From contig NC_133158.1 of the NCBI RefSeq assembly GCF_040802235.1, positions 38,196,001-38,260,000 on the forward strand: 64,000 bases of DNA. The letters are read 5' to 3'. The notes beneath the pieces are model-generated. The model did not search any database and had not been told where the DNA came from. It saw nothing but the letters and a program-made list of their open reading frames with translations. The stretch is from Manis javanica (taxonomy: Eukaryota; Chordata; Mammalia; Pholidota; Manidae). Within the stretch, counting starts at the first letter, position 1; every line of letters begins with the position of its first letter. The position numbers were made by a program, and so were the translations under genes. Shown piece after piece: positions 10,641 through 24,429 of the stretch.

Positions 10641-11535
10641 AGATGGGGCATTTTGCTCCCCTCTCTGGAGGCAGGAGTGGAACACAGCTAGAGGTGGGTG
10701 GGGGACCCCAAGATGACTGACAAAGGATCCAGTTTTTTAATTGCTATGTTATTGGGGAAAGTAAAATACAAATGTAACTCTCTGAAAAGTAAGGCAGGGT
10801 GTATTAGTTGCTATAACTGAGGTAGTAAGAGCACAGTGGGAAACAAAGATACTAATTTCCATGGGAATGGGGATAGGGTTGGGATAGCTGATCTGAGTTT
10901 AGTGGAAGCAGTTACATTTGAACTGAATCTTGAGGGACAAATAGGATTTCAATGATTTGAAACATTATGGAGAGGCTCTGAATGATGCTTTCAGAGGATT
11001 CAACTAAAATACTAGATAAAAATAGTTTTTAAAATCTCTTTTTGTTACCATATTGCTGAGCACCACATGGACACACAGAATCAATGGTTTCCAGAAACCC
11101 TAATGAAGTGAAACCAGGAACCGTGGAAGTCTTGAGAGCTTCTGTTTTTGTACTGAGCATAGAGCGAAAACCTAAAGCCCAGGATTGCCTGGGTAGAATT
11201 TCAGGTCGGAAACCTTTTTATAAAACTGGGGCCTTAATGAGCTGTACCCCCAGTAGAGAGTGAGTGAAAAATCCTATGCCTCACAGAGAGAAGCAGTGAA
11301 AAAACGTGCCTGTCTTCTCATTGGCATTTGTGGAAGGAAATAACCCACCCAGAGGATTTATAGCTACTGTCCAGGTAACAGACTATCAGGAAGGTTAATT
11401 ATCTTCCCTTTGAAAAGAGGAGAGAAGGCTGAGATCTGAACCCGTCTGTGATTGGCTCCCTTATACATTCACCAGCGCTTCATCTCTTTCCTCTTTTCTA
11501 CTGTCCTGGGATAAAGATGTTTTTAATTGTAATAG
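10641..11535. other. Intergenic, no clear feature
   Basis: No gene is seen. The stretch around 10800-10960 reads like an old interspersed repeat but could not be classified. Confidence 0.5.
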
Positions 11536-11865
11536 ATAGATTTTTACCTGGCAGATAAAACTTGAATACATCTAAAACATATAGATGCATACAGATCAAC
11601 AAGGAAAAACTGACATCCTCTGTTATAGTAAAGATTTTAATTTGCCTCAGTTATTAGATCAAATACCAAAAAAAGGTCATTAAAGGTACATATTTAAATA
11701 GCTCAGTTAAGAAGCTCAATTTAATGAACTTAAGAAGACTACATCTAACATGAAAATGTACTCATTTCAGGCATATATGCAATATTCATGAAATTTGCCT
11801 GTGCTAAGCCATAAGGGCAGGGCTCAACAAATTTCAAAAGTCTGGTATCATCATGTAAGGATGCT
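11536..11865 (+). mobile_element. Old L1 ORF2 fragment (endonuclease part)
   Basis: The end of this stretch (GCTAAGCCATAAGGGCAGGG then CTCAACAAATTTCAAAAG) corresponds to the endonuclease part of ancient L1 ORF2. It is heavily diverged and truncated at both ends. Confidence 0.6.
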
Positions 11866-12369
11866 GCAAAAGGACTTCAGCTGTGGGACTAACACTAAGA
11901 ACCCGAACCTTCAGATCCATACAGTATGAAGGAAAGTGGAGTACCGAGGTAGTGTGAGTGAGGGGTTAGGGGGAAATCAAACTGGCAGGAGCCAGGTTAG
12001 AGCCAGGAACCAGTCAGAAGAAGCTGGGAATTATGGAAAGAACCTAAACTTTGAAGAATGATAAGATTTGGGAATACCTGGTATTATGACTCATGAGACA
12101 TATGTCATAATAAATTACTTAACTTTTCCTAGTCTGCATTTATTAAGTACAGACTATATTACCTGTTTCACAGATTTAGAACAATTAAATACATTTGTTG
12201 AGTTCCTGACACGTAGAACCTGACACCTGGTATAGGGTATCTTGGCTTCTGTGATGACAAGTCAGGGCCCTTTCTAAGGAATGCTCCTGCAGACATGGGG
12301 CAGGTGCCCATGCGTAGGCGGGTAGGGGAAATCCCGGCACACAGTGCTTCAGCAGAGCTCACTGTGGTA

Positions 12370-12885
12370 GGCAGCGTCCACAGCTCTGGGTGGCCACATC
12401 CTTTTGTAGTCCCCTCCCGTGTTGTACCTAGGTCGGTCTGTGTGACTAGTGGCATATGGCGGAAGTGATGGTGAGTCGCTTCTAAGATCAGGTCATAAAA
12501 GGATTGCAGCTTAAGTTTTCGTGACTCTTGTGCACTTTCTTGGACCACTTGCTCTGGGAAAAGAGAGCTGCCATGTCATGAGGTCTCTCAGGAAGCCCGT
12601 GGAGGGGCCCAGCTGGTGAGGAAGTGAAGTCTCCAGCCAACAGCAAGAAACTGAGGTCTGCCAGCGTCCATGTGATTGAGCTTGAAGTGAATACTTTCCT
12701 AGGCAAGGCTTCCTATGCCAGCAGCTTGACTGCAATCTCTTGAGAGACTTTGGGCTAGGTCAGTCAGCTCAGCCACTGCCAGAGTCTGAACCCTCAGGAC
12801 CTGTGACATAATAAAACATTCGTTTTTCAAGCTGCTAAGTTTTGGAGTAATTTGTTACATAGCAGTGTATAACTAATATGTCCAC
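12370..12885 (+). mobile_element. MLT1-type MaLR LTR (fossil)
   Basis: This is a solitary LTR of the ERVL-MaLR group. The 3' part carries the family's typical ending: an AATAAA-like signal, then a phrase like AAGCTGCTAAGTTTTGGAGT, then AATTTGTTACATAGCAGTGT with AACTAATA at the end. No internal genes flank it. Divergence suggests it predates the radiation of placental orders. Confidence 0.75.
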
Positions 12886-14390
12886 CAAGGAAGTTAAAGT
12901 AAGTAAAAATTTGATCGGTTAATTAAAATATATTGGGGAACTTTTTCCCTAGGGCAGACAAAATAAATTTCATGTGAACTTAAGATTGTATTAAAAAGGA
13001 TTGGAGCTCAGTCAGACTTACCACTGATTTACCTTTTCACGGCAGACAAAGAAACCTCTAAGCAGGAAAGCTTGAGGTCCTCACTAAAGTGCCGAGTCAG
13101 TGTTTTGGCGCTATGGTGGGTCTCTGTTCAACTTCCTGGGAGCATCAGTGATTTCCAAAGCTCACATAAAAGATTACTAGGAAAACCTGTCATAGAAATT
13201 CTGTAATAAATAAGATAAATAAAATAATAATAATAAAACCTGTAAAAATACAATTTAAAAAACCTGTAAATAAAAATTCATTTTACAAGTTGGGTTCATT
13301 AAACTTAGCAAGGGAGAGCATTGCTTGACAGGGTCTCAGTATCATCTCAAATGGGAGTTAGAGAAAGGAACTGTGAGGATTTGAGAGGCTAGGGTTAGCC
13401 AAGGGATGGTTGCATAGAAGAGGTTAGTAAGTGGGTCGGGGTAGCAATTGGTCAGAATTAGTAAACTAGGCTGGTTGCTACAACAGTATTGTCAGTGGTC
13501 TTATCTTTAGGGTTTGAGATATGTGATACTATTGAGCTCCTGTTACTGTAATCTTTTGGAATATACAGGTCTCTTTATGAGCAAGTGTTAAAACAGTTCG
13601 AGCTAAGATAATCTGTATGATGTGGTTTAGTACATTTTATATATTTCTGAGAAATAGTGCAGTTTTTCAAGTTGCGGTTTTATTTCCCAACAGAGAACCA
13701 TCCAATTTGTCTAGGTAGAGAGTGATAGACCTGATAGGAATTTATTGCAAGAGATCAAATAATTGTTGAGACTTAAGCTTCCCCCTATGTTGGAATGACA
13801 AGAACTAGACTGAACATCCCTCTATAAACAAGTGAGGAAATGAGGAATTACTGCATTCAGAACAGACAGTGTGCAGACTGATCCCTGAGAGAAGGGAAAC
13901 AAATGAGGTTATCCCTACAGTCACCCCAACTTTCTGCAGGAAAGTAATTTTTAGACCACAAATATAAGGCAGAACCCTAATAGAACCTGGCAGTCTTGCT
14001 AAGTTAGGAGGGAGATTGGAATTCCGAGAGACTGAGTCAGCTGGGATTTGTGGGGGAGACGCACATGGGGGCCGAGAAGAAAAGGGCTCCAGAAACCTTC
14101 TGTGGGGTCTCCTTGAGGCTTTGCTGAATATTAAGCCACATTCTAGAAGAAGAGGCAAGAAATGGCAGGGAGTTATAATTCGAACAACAGCCACAGGTCT
14201 CAGAAGGTGAGGAAATATTCTAACTGACTAGCAGAGGACAGGCCTCAGGATTTAAATGGTGACCCTACAGGGGTCATACTTTAGTAGTAAGGTTGAACTG
14301 TCCCTCGAGGGAAGTCTACTGTAAACCTCCCCTAGCAAAGTGTTAAGACAGGCCTTAATGAGACCAAGATGATCTAGAAGTTACTGCCTG
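12886..14390. other. Intergenic, no clear feature
   Basis: A low-complexity A/T stretch lies at 13200-13260. The rest shows no coding signal or repeat that I can classify. Confidence 0.5.
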
Positions 14391-14665
14391 CAAAAGAAAG
14401 CACAGCACTCCTTAAAGGGAGACAGTAAACCACTCAACAATATAACAGCAATAGTGTCCCATCTCCAGTAAAAAATTACTAGACATGCCAAGACACAGGA
14501 AAATGTGAACCATAACAAAAAAAAATTAGTGATAGACCCAGAAATAACTACATGATTGAAATAACTCAGAATAATAAACCACTATTAAACTGAGTACAAA
14601 TATTTAAAAGGAAACATGAACATATTTTTAAAAAATCAAAGTGACCTGTAAGAGGTGAGAAATGC
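14391..14665 (+). mobile_element. Old L1 fragment (5' UTR/ORF1 region)
   Basis: The phrases ATTACTAGACATGCCAAGAC, then GGAAAATGTGA, and GATAGACCCAGAAATAACTA match the region upstream of or within ORF1 in ancient mammalian L1 elements. Degraded. Confidence 0.6.
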
Positions 14666-15495
14666 AATATCTGTTTCAGGGAGTCCCATTATCATTACCT
14701 GATTTGGTGATTTGCTGAAAGGACTCATATGCTTCAACATAAAGTTACTCATGTCTAAGGCTTGTTATAACAACGGATAAAGTGCAGGAACAGAAAACAA
14801 CAAACTTTTTTTTGAAAAGGCAGATGTTAGGGAGGTCATGCACAGGCTTCCAAGTTCTCCGTCCCTCTGTGAGAGTCATAGAGATGGACTTTTCTCTCCA
14901 ACTGTGAATTGCAAAGACACATGCGACATGTTTCCACCAGGGAAGCTCATTCAAGTCTTGTTGGAGTTCAGAGTTCTTAAAGGAGACTAGTCGTATAGCC
15001 ATATGAACAGTCATGGTATGGTCCCCAAATCAGGCCCCAAGTGCACATTGTAGATCTTCATGTTTACTTGAAACATCTAGAGCCTCGTTCATTTTGAGCC
15101 ACTGCTTCAGGCATATATCAGAACATGATTAAGCAGTAGCTATGTGAATATTCCAGGAATTCAGTTTTCAGGGCTTTACCAGAGATCACTGCCCTGACCA
15201 CAGAAGTAAAATAGACCTGCTTCACTGATTGTTCCCTCACAATACCAGAAAAGAACATTTCATTGGATAGGAGCATTAGACACAGTAGAAGAAAAAAAGT
15301 AATGAATTAAAGATACAGCAATAAATACCCAAAGTGAAGGACAGAAAAGAGACTGGAAAATCATAACTGGCTCTTCATGGCTGTGATAGTTTTCTCAGAA
15401 TTTCCTTGGTTTTCATGACCTTGAAAGCTTTGAGGAGTACTGGCCAGATATTTTGTAGGCTATGCCTTAACTGTAATTTGTGTTTTTCTTATTAT
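14666..15495. other. Intergenic, no clear feature
   Basis: No gene or recognisable repeat was identified here. Confidence 0.45.
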
Positions 15496-16180
15496 GTTTT
15501 TTTGCTTACTTAGGAAATGCAAATAAAAACAACTAAGGTACCAATTCACACCCATTAGGACAACTATTACCAAAAAAAAAAGGAGAATAACACCCTTGTG
15601 TACTGCTGATGGGAATATAAAATGGTATAGCCATTGTGGAGAACAACCTGGAAGTGTCTCAAATGGTTAAACGTGGAGTTACCATATGATCCAGCAATTC
15701 CACTCCTACGTACATACTCCAAAGAACTGGAAGCAGAGACTCAAACTGATACTTGAACACAATGTTCATAGAAACATCACAATAGCCAAAAGGTGGAAAC
15801 AACTCCAATATCCATCAACAGGTGAATGGATAAGCAAAATGTGATATATCCACACAATGGAATATTAGGCATAAAAAGACTGAAATTCTGATACATGTTA
15901 CAACATGGATAACCTAAAAAATGTTGTGCTAAAACAAGCCAGACACAAAGGGACAAATAATGTATGATTACACTTACATGAAGAATTAAAATAGGCAAAT
16001 TCCTAGAGACAGGAAGTATAATAGAGGCCACCAGGTGCTGGAGAGGTTTGGGGATTCATTGTTTAACAGGTACAGGGGTCTATTTGGGATGAGGAAAAAG
16101 TTCTATAATGGTTGCATAGCATTCTAAATGTTCTTAATGTCACTGAATTGTACACTTAAAAATGATTACAATGGTAAAAG
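15496..16180 (+). mobile_element. Old L1, 3' end (L1M type)
   Basis: ORF2 C-terminal coding remnant and 3' UTR, with classic phrases such as GAAATGCAAATAAAAACAAC, CCAGCAATTCCACTCCTACG, CAATGGAATATTAGGCATAA and the terminal CTGAATTGTACACTTAAAAA. Truncated at the 5' end. Confidence 0.88.
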
Positions 16181-16935
16181 AAACAAAACCAGTCAAAGCC
16201 CTATATTCCTGTATAAACTCTTTTAATACATTCCAGACTTCCAGTTGATTCAAATTTTGTACCTCTGGTTCAGTTTTTGTTTCTTCCCCTGTATTCAGGC
16301 TCATTGGTTCATTTGCTTGTTTGCTCACTCCTTCCTCCCTCTGCCCTGCCCCCGCCCTCCTTCCCGCCCTCTCTCCCTCTCCTTAACGGTGGTTACTGGG
16401 TATACTTATGGGATGGGGTACTCTGTCCTGCTCACATATATACATTTCTTCTTCTAAAGAGCCTCGAACAAGCGTCATTAGGGTTGGGGGCCTCCTACAT
16501 GTCATGATGGCATTAGCCCTTTGGATGGGCCACTGGGATGCCATTGTGAATTTTTCTTATGATTCTGAGGTTTAGGACCCTCTTTGGTGACACAGGCATG
16601 GGAGCAGGAGTGAGAGCAGCAGAGGTGTTCATGGTGTGCGTGTGGCTCAGCGTGACACACAGAAGCTGCTCTTCCCAAACACGGCCAGTGGGCCCACCCC
16701 TGCGAGGGGCACCGGTGCCAGTGAGTGAGCACGCTGTGAAAGGCAGCCACTGCTTGAGGCACACAGGCAGTGGTCCCAGGCTAGAAACCATTCTCCTGCA
16801 CGAGCCAGGGTTGCATGGTTTGAGCTTCCCACTGGAAACAAAGAAAATGCCTGTGCTTTCTTATCCCCATGTACAGGCACAAGGGAAAGACAGGGGTGAT
16901 GCTGAGAAGCCATCAGCAAACATCAAAAAATGGAG
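16181..16935. other. Intergenic, no clear feature
   Basis: This is mostly unique sequence with a pyrimidine-rich patch near 16330-16385. No gene is supported. Confidence 0.45.
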
Positions 16936-18990
16936 TCAGACTTTACTACAATTAGTGTATTTTGGACCATTCACATTTTTAGTGATTATTTATTACTTAG
17001 ATTAATAGCTACCAGTTTATAACTTTTACTTTTGTCACATTCATTCTGTTTCTCTTAGCCTATTTTGTTTTCTCTAGTTTTAATTGAGCATTTTATAGGA
17101 TTCCATTTTATTTTCTCTTCACTTAGTAATAATTCTTTATAATAATAATAATGTAATAACAATACTTTCTTTTTGAAATTTACTGCTTGCCCTAGAGTTT
17201 CTAGTATAGATTTTTAACTTTCAGATAACACTATACCACTTCAGACATTGTTTGAGACGGTCTTTATCTCTCCTTCATATTTGAAGGATTATCTCAATAG
17301 ATGTGGAATTTTTGGTTGATGGGTTTTTCAACATGTAAGGTAATTTCACTTCACTCTCTTCTTTTATGGTTTCCAACAAAAAGTCTATTGTAATTTTTAT
17401 ACTCGTTCCTCTTTAGGTTAAGGATTCCCCCTACCAACCCATCCCCCGCCCCTCCTACCTATGGCTTCTTTCAAGATGTTCTCTTTGTATTTGATTTCCT
17501 ACAATTTGAATAAAATTTGCCAAAGTGCAGTTTTGGGGGATTGCTTATACTCCTTGGTGTTATCTGAGCTTCCCCGATCTGTGGCTCAGTGTCTGTAATT
17601 AATTCTGGAAACTTCTCAGTTATTATTACTGCAAATATTTCTTTAGCTCCATTCTCTCCTTTCTTTCTGGTATTTAAATTAAATGTTACACCTTTTGAAA
17701 CTGTCCCACAGTTCTTGGATGTTCTATGTGGGTTTTTTTTTTTCTCAATCTTTTTTCTCTGGGCATCTCAGTTTAGGACATTTCTATCAACCTATCTTCA
17801 AGCTTATCAATTCTTTCCTTGGCCATGTCCCATCTACTGATGATTCCATCAGAGGCATTTCTCATTTCAGTTAGTGTTTGATTTCTAGCATTTCCTTTTG
17901 ATTTTTACCTTCCTTCTCACTGCTTATATTACTCATCAGTTCTTGCATATTGCCCACTTTTTCCATTAGAGTCCTTGGTATATTAATCATCATTGTTTTA
18001 ATTCCTGGTGTGATGATTGATGATTCATTCCAACATTTCTGCCACGTATGATTCTGATTCTGATTCTGATGCTTGCTCTGTCTCTCCCAAGCTCTGTTGT
18101 CTTTTAGTATGTCCTGTAATTTTGTTGTTTTTGAAAGCTGGGCATGATATACTGGGTAAACAGGTCTTTAATGTCTTAAGTTTATTAAGCTTGAATCTAT
18201 GGGCTTATAGTTTTCATCAAATTTGTAAAAATTTTTCTCCAAATACTGTTCTGTCCTGTCTCCTTTCCCTTTCTGGGACTCTAATCGTATGTGTCAAACC
18301 ACTTGAGTCTAAGTTCTCAACATCAGTGGTATGCTCTTTGGGGTCATGTCCATGAATATACGGCATGGGGAGTGGGCCCAGTTGTTCACAAACAACTTTA
18401 TGGGGTTGCTTTCCCACATTCCTCCCTCTTCAGGATCTCAGCAGTGTTTCCTGATTCCCTGGGTCCAAGAGCTGGGCTTAATTTACCTTGCTCTGCCACA
18501 TACTTCATGCAACTGTATGCACATCAAGGGCCCAGTGTCTCCCTCTGAGAGTTTCAAGCACCTGCTGTCCAGGCCACCACTGTTGTCATGGGGCTGAGAG
18601 AACAGAGAAGAAAACCCAAACGGTATTTTCCCCACCCTCTCTAAGTGTTAGGAGATCCCCTTACCACTCCTCAAGCCAGAAGTAGAGGGGCTTCAGCTAG
18701 CCCTCTCTGTCCTGACCAATACCCAGTTCAGTGTTTCAGGATGCACTGAGTCCATACTGGGGGGGACCAAACAGGAAAATAGATGGTGAACTCATCGCCA
18801 CCTTGGTGTTCCTCTTTTTTTTTTTTTTACTTTCTTCCCCAATTCTCTTGCTCCTATTTACTTTCCAGAGGCCTCAAATTGCTACTCTGCCTTCTGTCCA
18901 GATTTCATAGCTGCGTTCAATGAGAGAGACAGTGAAGATTGTGCTAGCTTTTCTTGCACAGAAGTGGAACATCCCAGCAATCTCTTTTTC
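16936..18990 (-). mobile_element. Old L1, 5' half (L1M type)
   Basis: Minus-strand L1 from the start of ORF2 through ORF1 into the 5' region. Examples are GGACCATTCACATTTTTAGT near 16950, GAATTCTGGAAACTTCTCAG-like wording around 17605, and the ORF1 upstream phrase TTCTGATGCTTGCTCTGTCT near 18065. Degraded, no open frame. Confidence 0.75.
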
Positions 18991-19019
18991 AGAAGTAAAT
19001 TGTGAAAAATTGAATGTAA

Positions 19020-20450
19020 GGTTTATATGAAGATGTAGTGGATCTCTAGATCGCTAAAATAAAAGTCAGAAGACTTATATTATTTCATTTCTTCAGTTAC
19101 TATAACACTGCAGTAACCGAGACAGTTTGGTATTGGCAAAAGGATAGATAAAAAGATCAGTGGAGAAGAGCAGAGCCCAGAAATAGACCACATATATTAG
19201 TCAGTTGATTTTTGACAAACGTACCAAGTTATGTCAATGGGGAAATGATAGTCTTTTCAACGAAAGGAAAGGTGTTGCTGGAACAATTGGATATCTGTAA
19301 GGGAAAAAACAGAATCTTGACCCTATCCTCAAATCACAAATAAACTGAAATGGATTACAGTAAAAGCTAAAACTGTAAAACTTCTAGAACCACAGGAGAA
19401 AACCTTCATGATCTTGCGGTAGACAAAGATTTCTTAGCGTTCAAAAAGTATGAACCATAAAAGACAATAATGATAAATTATGTTTCATCAAAATTAAAAA
19501 CCTTGGAAACACAGCATTTAGAAAGTGAAAAAGCAAGCCACAGATTAGGAATAAAATAAAATGCACATATCTAACAAAGGACCTGTATTTAGAATATTTA
19601 AAGTTTCCTTACAGGTCAATAATAAGAAAAACTACCCAGTAAAAAAAATGGGTAAAAGATTTGAGCAGAATTTCTTCACACTTGGCCACTAAAATACCCT
19701 CAATCAAAAAAACAACATAAAAATATGCTTACATCACTGAGATAGGGAAATGCAGTAAGATACTACTACACATCATTAGGATGGCTTAAGTGTATGCCCA
19801 CAGAACCAGATGGTGGTGATGTGGAGCAACAGGAACCCTCAGACATGTTTGGTAGGAACATGGAATAGCTCGACTCCTTTGGAAAACCATTTGGCAGCTC
19901 CTAAGTTACTCACACACCATGTGTTGCAGCAATTCATCTCCTAGGTATCACAAAAGCTTGTATGTGAGTATTCTTAGGAGCTTTATTCATAATGGCATAA
20001 AACTGCAAAACACATAATGTCCATCAGAAGATGGATAAACAAGTGGGAGAATATTCATTCAGTGAAATCGTATTCAACGATAAAAATGAATGAACCGCCA
20101 ACAAATGCACCAGTGGGGATGAATTTAAGATCATGATGCTGAGCAAAAGAGGTGAGGCCAAAAAAAATACATCTTTCTTATGCACATTCATACTTGTGTA
20201 CAAAATTCTGGAAAAGGCCAGTCTAATCCATAGTGACATAAGGCAGATAATGGTTGCCAGGGGTTGCGGGGTAGTTATTAGGAAGGGGTACCAGAGGGCT
20301 TCTTGGAGTAACAGAAAACTTCCAGATGTTGATCGTGGTGGTGGCCACAGAATTGCATGAATTTGTCACTTGTCAGGCAGTCATAAGTCAAAATGAATAC
20401 TTACCTGGGTGCATTTTGTTGTGTGTAAATTATACTCAAAAATTGATTTT
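19020..20450 (+). mobile_element. Old L1, 3' half (L1M type)
   Basis: Plus-strand ORF2 from the RT-downstream region (GACAGTTTGGTATTGGCAAA near 19120) to the 3' UTR and a worn terminus (GTGTGTAAATTATACTCAAA near 20430). It follows an oppositely oriented L1 fragment, so the two could be one element inverted at insertion or two insertions. Confidence 0.82.
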
Positions 20451-22080
20451 TATGTAATGCTTAAATATTTACTGAACATTCACTAAATGGTAGGCACTGG
20501 CTGAGTGAGAAGAATGTATGTAGCAAGAGGAACTGCGGATGTCTTCTCAGCTGAAGAGGATGAATCAAGGGAGATGCATCCAGGTAGAGGAGCAGGTCTG
20601 AAGACTGTGATCCTGAGTGGGCATCTGGTGTCTCAGGATTTGCCCATTACTAGACTGATAATTATGAATTTCCCTGATTAATTGGTAATGTATGCCCTAG
20701 CCCTGACCATCTGTCCTGGGGTTTAATTCTTCAGTCCGAATGTGGTACTCCCCCAGGTGACCAGCATCTGGGAAGGAGCATGTGACATTAGCATCAACTC
20801 TAGTGGCAGCTTTATTTCTGCAATTTGTTCTACCTGCTTTGAGCCTCTGTGGATTGAACCAGGTCACCTATACCCCAAGTCATTCAGATTTCCTCATTCC
20901 TTCCACATCCCCCCTAAATTCAAAGTTGATATGTGATCATAATTTGGGGAGCACTGGAGTTGGTTTCACTCTTGTTGGCCGCTTGCCAAGTAAGTGGGAA
21001 ATATTTAAACTTGGGGGGCTTTGCCAGGAAGCAGTTTCTGCCCCAGGTATGAATGCAGGATGGCAGTTTTGTACGTGTCTGCTTGGTGAGCAAATCTTCA
21101 GGTGAAGTCAACTGCTGAGTGTCGGCAATACTGGGCAGCTGCGTGGGCTGCATACAGAAACACGGTCTGGGCGCCCACTCACGGCAAGCTTGCTGCCACT
21201 CTTTTGCCCCAAATTGCCTTCTGACAACACAACTGTTTCCTCGGCGTGTTTCTTCTGTGTGATGTTAATGAGCACAGACCACTGAATCAGCTCTTCCCTG
21301 GAGGCTGTCTGGCTGTACGGAGTGGGAGTTTTCTGCACTGTTTAATTTGCCTTCCTCCTAAGGCAAGAGCCCACTGGAAGCCTGTGCTGGCTTTGTGAGT
21401 GTTGTGCACATGATGCCTTCAGCTTCAACCAAAAGCCAGTGAATGCATTTACTGTCACTGACAGCCATTAGCTAGGCCCGTGGGCTTGCGCAGTTCAGTG
21501 ACCTGTGTAACTAGCACAGTGTTGCTGAGTCGCCCTTGTTGGTTTAGCCTTGATGGGACGCACTGGGGCTTCAGACCCGGGTGCATGAGGACTCCTATGG
21601 TCTTTTCCCTCAAAGACTTCATGTTGCTGTCTCAGGGAGACCAGAGGACGTGTGGAGCTTTGCAGGCAGTTCAGACAAAGCCCTCGGAGGCAGTTGCTCA
21701 GCTGTCAGTGCTGGTTGTGCCCTTCAGCATAGGCCCCAGGACTCAGGCTGTTCCCCAGGATAGGTACAGCTTACCTGAGACAGACAGGGGTCGGCCTCGT
21801 CTGCTCTCGAGCCACTTCATGCTGCAGCTTGCTGTTTGACTGTGCCTCCCGGAACTTCTGGACCTCAGATTACACCCCTGCTGCTCTGTGCTCTGCCTGG
21901 CTCTCTGGCCCATCTCTCCTCTCCCTCCCAGGGGAGGGCCTCACATCTCCAGATTAGGCTCTGGGGCCCACATTTACCTATTCTGCTTTCTAGGGAGTTA
22001 CGCTGTTTTCCATTTGTGTTGCAAGTGAAAAAATCCAGCTCAGTTTAATCCATCTTGAGAGCTTTGTTTAACATTTCCTA
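20451..22080. other. Intergenic, no clear feature
   Basis: A short MIR-like patch lies at 20460-20510. The rest has no coding signal; the open frames present are short and unlike known proteins. Confidence 0.45.
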
Positions 22081-23065
22081 CAAACAAACTTCCTCAGCTT
22101 TTGTCTACCTGAAAACCTCTTTATTTCAATTTCAGATTTGTGGGATACTTTTCCTGCAAAGAGAAATCTAGTTTGACATTTTTTCTCCTTTGAGCGCCTT
22201 AAGGAATTTCCACCGTCGTCTAGTCTCCATTGCTGCTGATGAGACGTCAGCCATCACCCCATCATTTCCCCTGTGTGTGTATCATGTGTCTCCTTCCCCC
22301 TCTGATTGAGCTTCTGTTTTTTCTTTACCTTGAGTTTTCAGCAGTTTGGCTCCTATATGCCTGTGTATTTTTCTTTGACTCATCCTGCTTGAATGGTTCT
22401 ATGAAATTCTTAACCATCACCTCTTCAAACATTTCTTCTATCCATTCTCTCCTTCCCTGCTTCTAAAATGCCAATAGTGGATGCATTACTGGGACTTTTT
22501 ATGATCCTACATCTCAGACTCCCAGTTATTTTCCTCATATTTCAGTTTGGATCATTGCAATTCAGTTTGAATACTGACTCATCTTCAGGTTCACTGGTTC
22601 TTTACACCTCTGTGTCCCATCCTCTGTTAACGCACTGAATGGATATTTTTTTCATTTATTTTCATAGCTTTTTTAAAATATTTTTTATCTCTCCAGTCAA
22701 ATTTCCCACCTGTTCCCACATAACATGCACATTTTCCTTTGAACCCTGCTGGGTGGCCTCCAGCTTTCACTGGGCCACCACAGTGTGTTTGGTGAAGGCC
22801 TCAGAGGGCTTTCTCAGCCTTTGGCATGTTACCCCTGTGCCTCAGTGGACGCCCAGGCAGGTGGGTGCAGACTTGCCCCTTAGCTGTGGCCCCTTGGGAT
22901 TCTGTCCACCCTGCAACTCCCCTGTGGCCTTGGAAGTCTGGCATCCCCCTGCCGCCATCCAGGCGGGTCTCTCTGCCTCTCACCACAGCATCTGGAGGGA
23001 AGCAGCCTTAGGTCTTCTCTCCTAGGGAAGGCTTGTCACTGTCTGGCATTTATTTTAGTTTGTAT
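22081..23065 (-). mobile_element. Old L1, ORF1/5' region fragment
   Basis: Minus-strand remnant of the L1 ORF1 and upstream region. The run from TTTGTCTACCTGAAAACCTC to the phrase TTCTATGAAATTCTTAACCA is characteristic of reversed ancient L1. Strongly diverged. Confidence 0.62.
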
Positions 23066-23589
23066 TTTTTGTATTCTCAGCTCTCTTGTCTTCAGAACAC
23101 ACGAACAATCATTATATAGCATAAGTAGATCATTCCTGTTAGGTAGGAGTGGTGGCTTTTATTACATCCTCCATTCAACAAATACCCATCTGCCAAAAAT
23201 ACCATGTTCTACATAAGTTGCTCCTCACAGAGCACTGGATTTGATGGTGGAATCTCAGCCCTTTGACTTGCTAGCAGGGTGTCCACGGCAGGCCACCCTG
23301 TTTCCCCAGTCTTGGCTGCCTCTTCTGAGGAGGGCAGGTAATAAGAGTTACTGCCAAGCCTGAATTCTGGGCTTTGAGCTGCCTGTCAGGTGTCACACTG
23401 CCAGGGGGCAGAGGTGACCTGGTCACCTGGTTGCACTTCAGGTGACCTGTTGGTGCCCTTCCACTAACTTGCCTGGTGGACACAACCATTTCCTCACTGT
23501 GGTAAAACAAAACAGATCACACTAGTCAAAATATTCTAAAGTTGAAATACTAGGAAAATTCCTTTTCAGATCAACAGCAATATAGCTAA

Positions 23590-23765
23590 TCTTATTGAGC
23601 TCTGTGCCAGAGGCTTTGTATGTTTACCTCATTTACCTTCACCACAACTCTGTGAGGTCAGCACCATACCATGGCACACACAGGAACAGACTTGAATTTT
23701 ATAAACTTGCCCAGAGCTCCCAGTTAATAAGTAGTGGACCCAGGCAGTCTGCTTCTGAACCCACA
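23590..23765 (-). repeat. MIR SINE
   Basis: Reverse-complement MIR: a TATTGAGCTCTGTGCCAGAG-like start, CAACTCTGTGAGGTCAG, ACTTGCCCAGAG and CCCAGGCAGTCTG in the expected order. Ancient tRNA-derived SINE shared by all mammals. Confidence 0.75.
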
Positions 23766-24284
23766 ATTAATCAAGGACTCTCCCCGCTTAGCTCTGGCCT
23801 TGGTTGGAGAGGCCAGGAGACACCACCACAGGGAGTGGGAGAGGGTGAGCAGGAGGTGATCCACAGGACTGGAGGCAGCATGCAAGCAGAGGGACAGTGG
23901 CCCTGGGGGGCGAGCGTAGGGGGAGGTGGTGGAGGCTTCCGCAGGCACATGCTCCCCACTGTCTCTCCTGTGAAGGTCAGATGCATGTATCTTGAAAGGA
24001 CAATGAGGGAAAGAACTCAGAGAACAATATGAAAGCAAGACTTGAGTATGCGGGGAGGGTGGTCAAGGCTGGAACCCTTGCTGCGGCTCATGTCTGGCCC
24101 CCAGCCCTTGGGCTGGACTCTCCTGAGGGCACAGGTGCCACAGGACCTTCCTGAGTACAGCAGGAGGGGCGGCGGGGCCGGCCTCTCAGTCTGGCCCAGC
24201 AGGGGCGGCCCTCTCCCGTGTTGTGTGTCGCTGAACGACTGAGCCAGCAAGCGCAGGCCTGGCAACCACTCTCATCTCCTTTAA

Positions 24285-24425
24285 CCCCACCGCCACTCTG
24301 CAAGGCTGTATAGCCTCTTCCCGTTCTCCACTGGAGGAAACAGTTTCAGGGAGACGAAGGACTTGCCCACGGTTACAGCATGTAAGCAGCAGGGCCAAAG
24401 CCCAGGTGTCCGTCCAAATGCCCTC
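24285..24425 (-). repeat. MIR SINE
   Basis: Reverse-complement MIR core: CTGGAGGAAACAGTTTCAGG, GACTTGCCCACGGTTACAGC and a GCAGGGCCAAAGCCCAGGTG-like end. Confidence 0.7.
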
Positions 24426-24429
24426 TCTC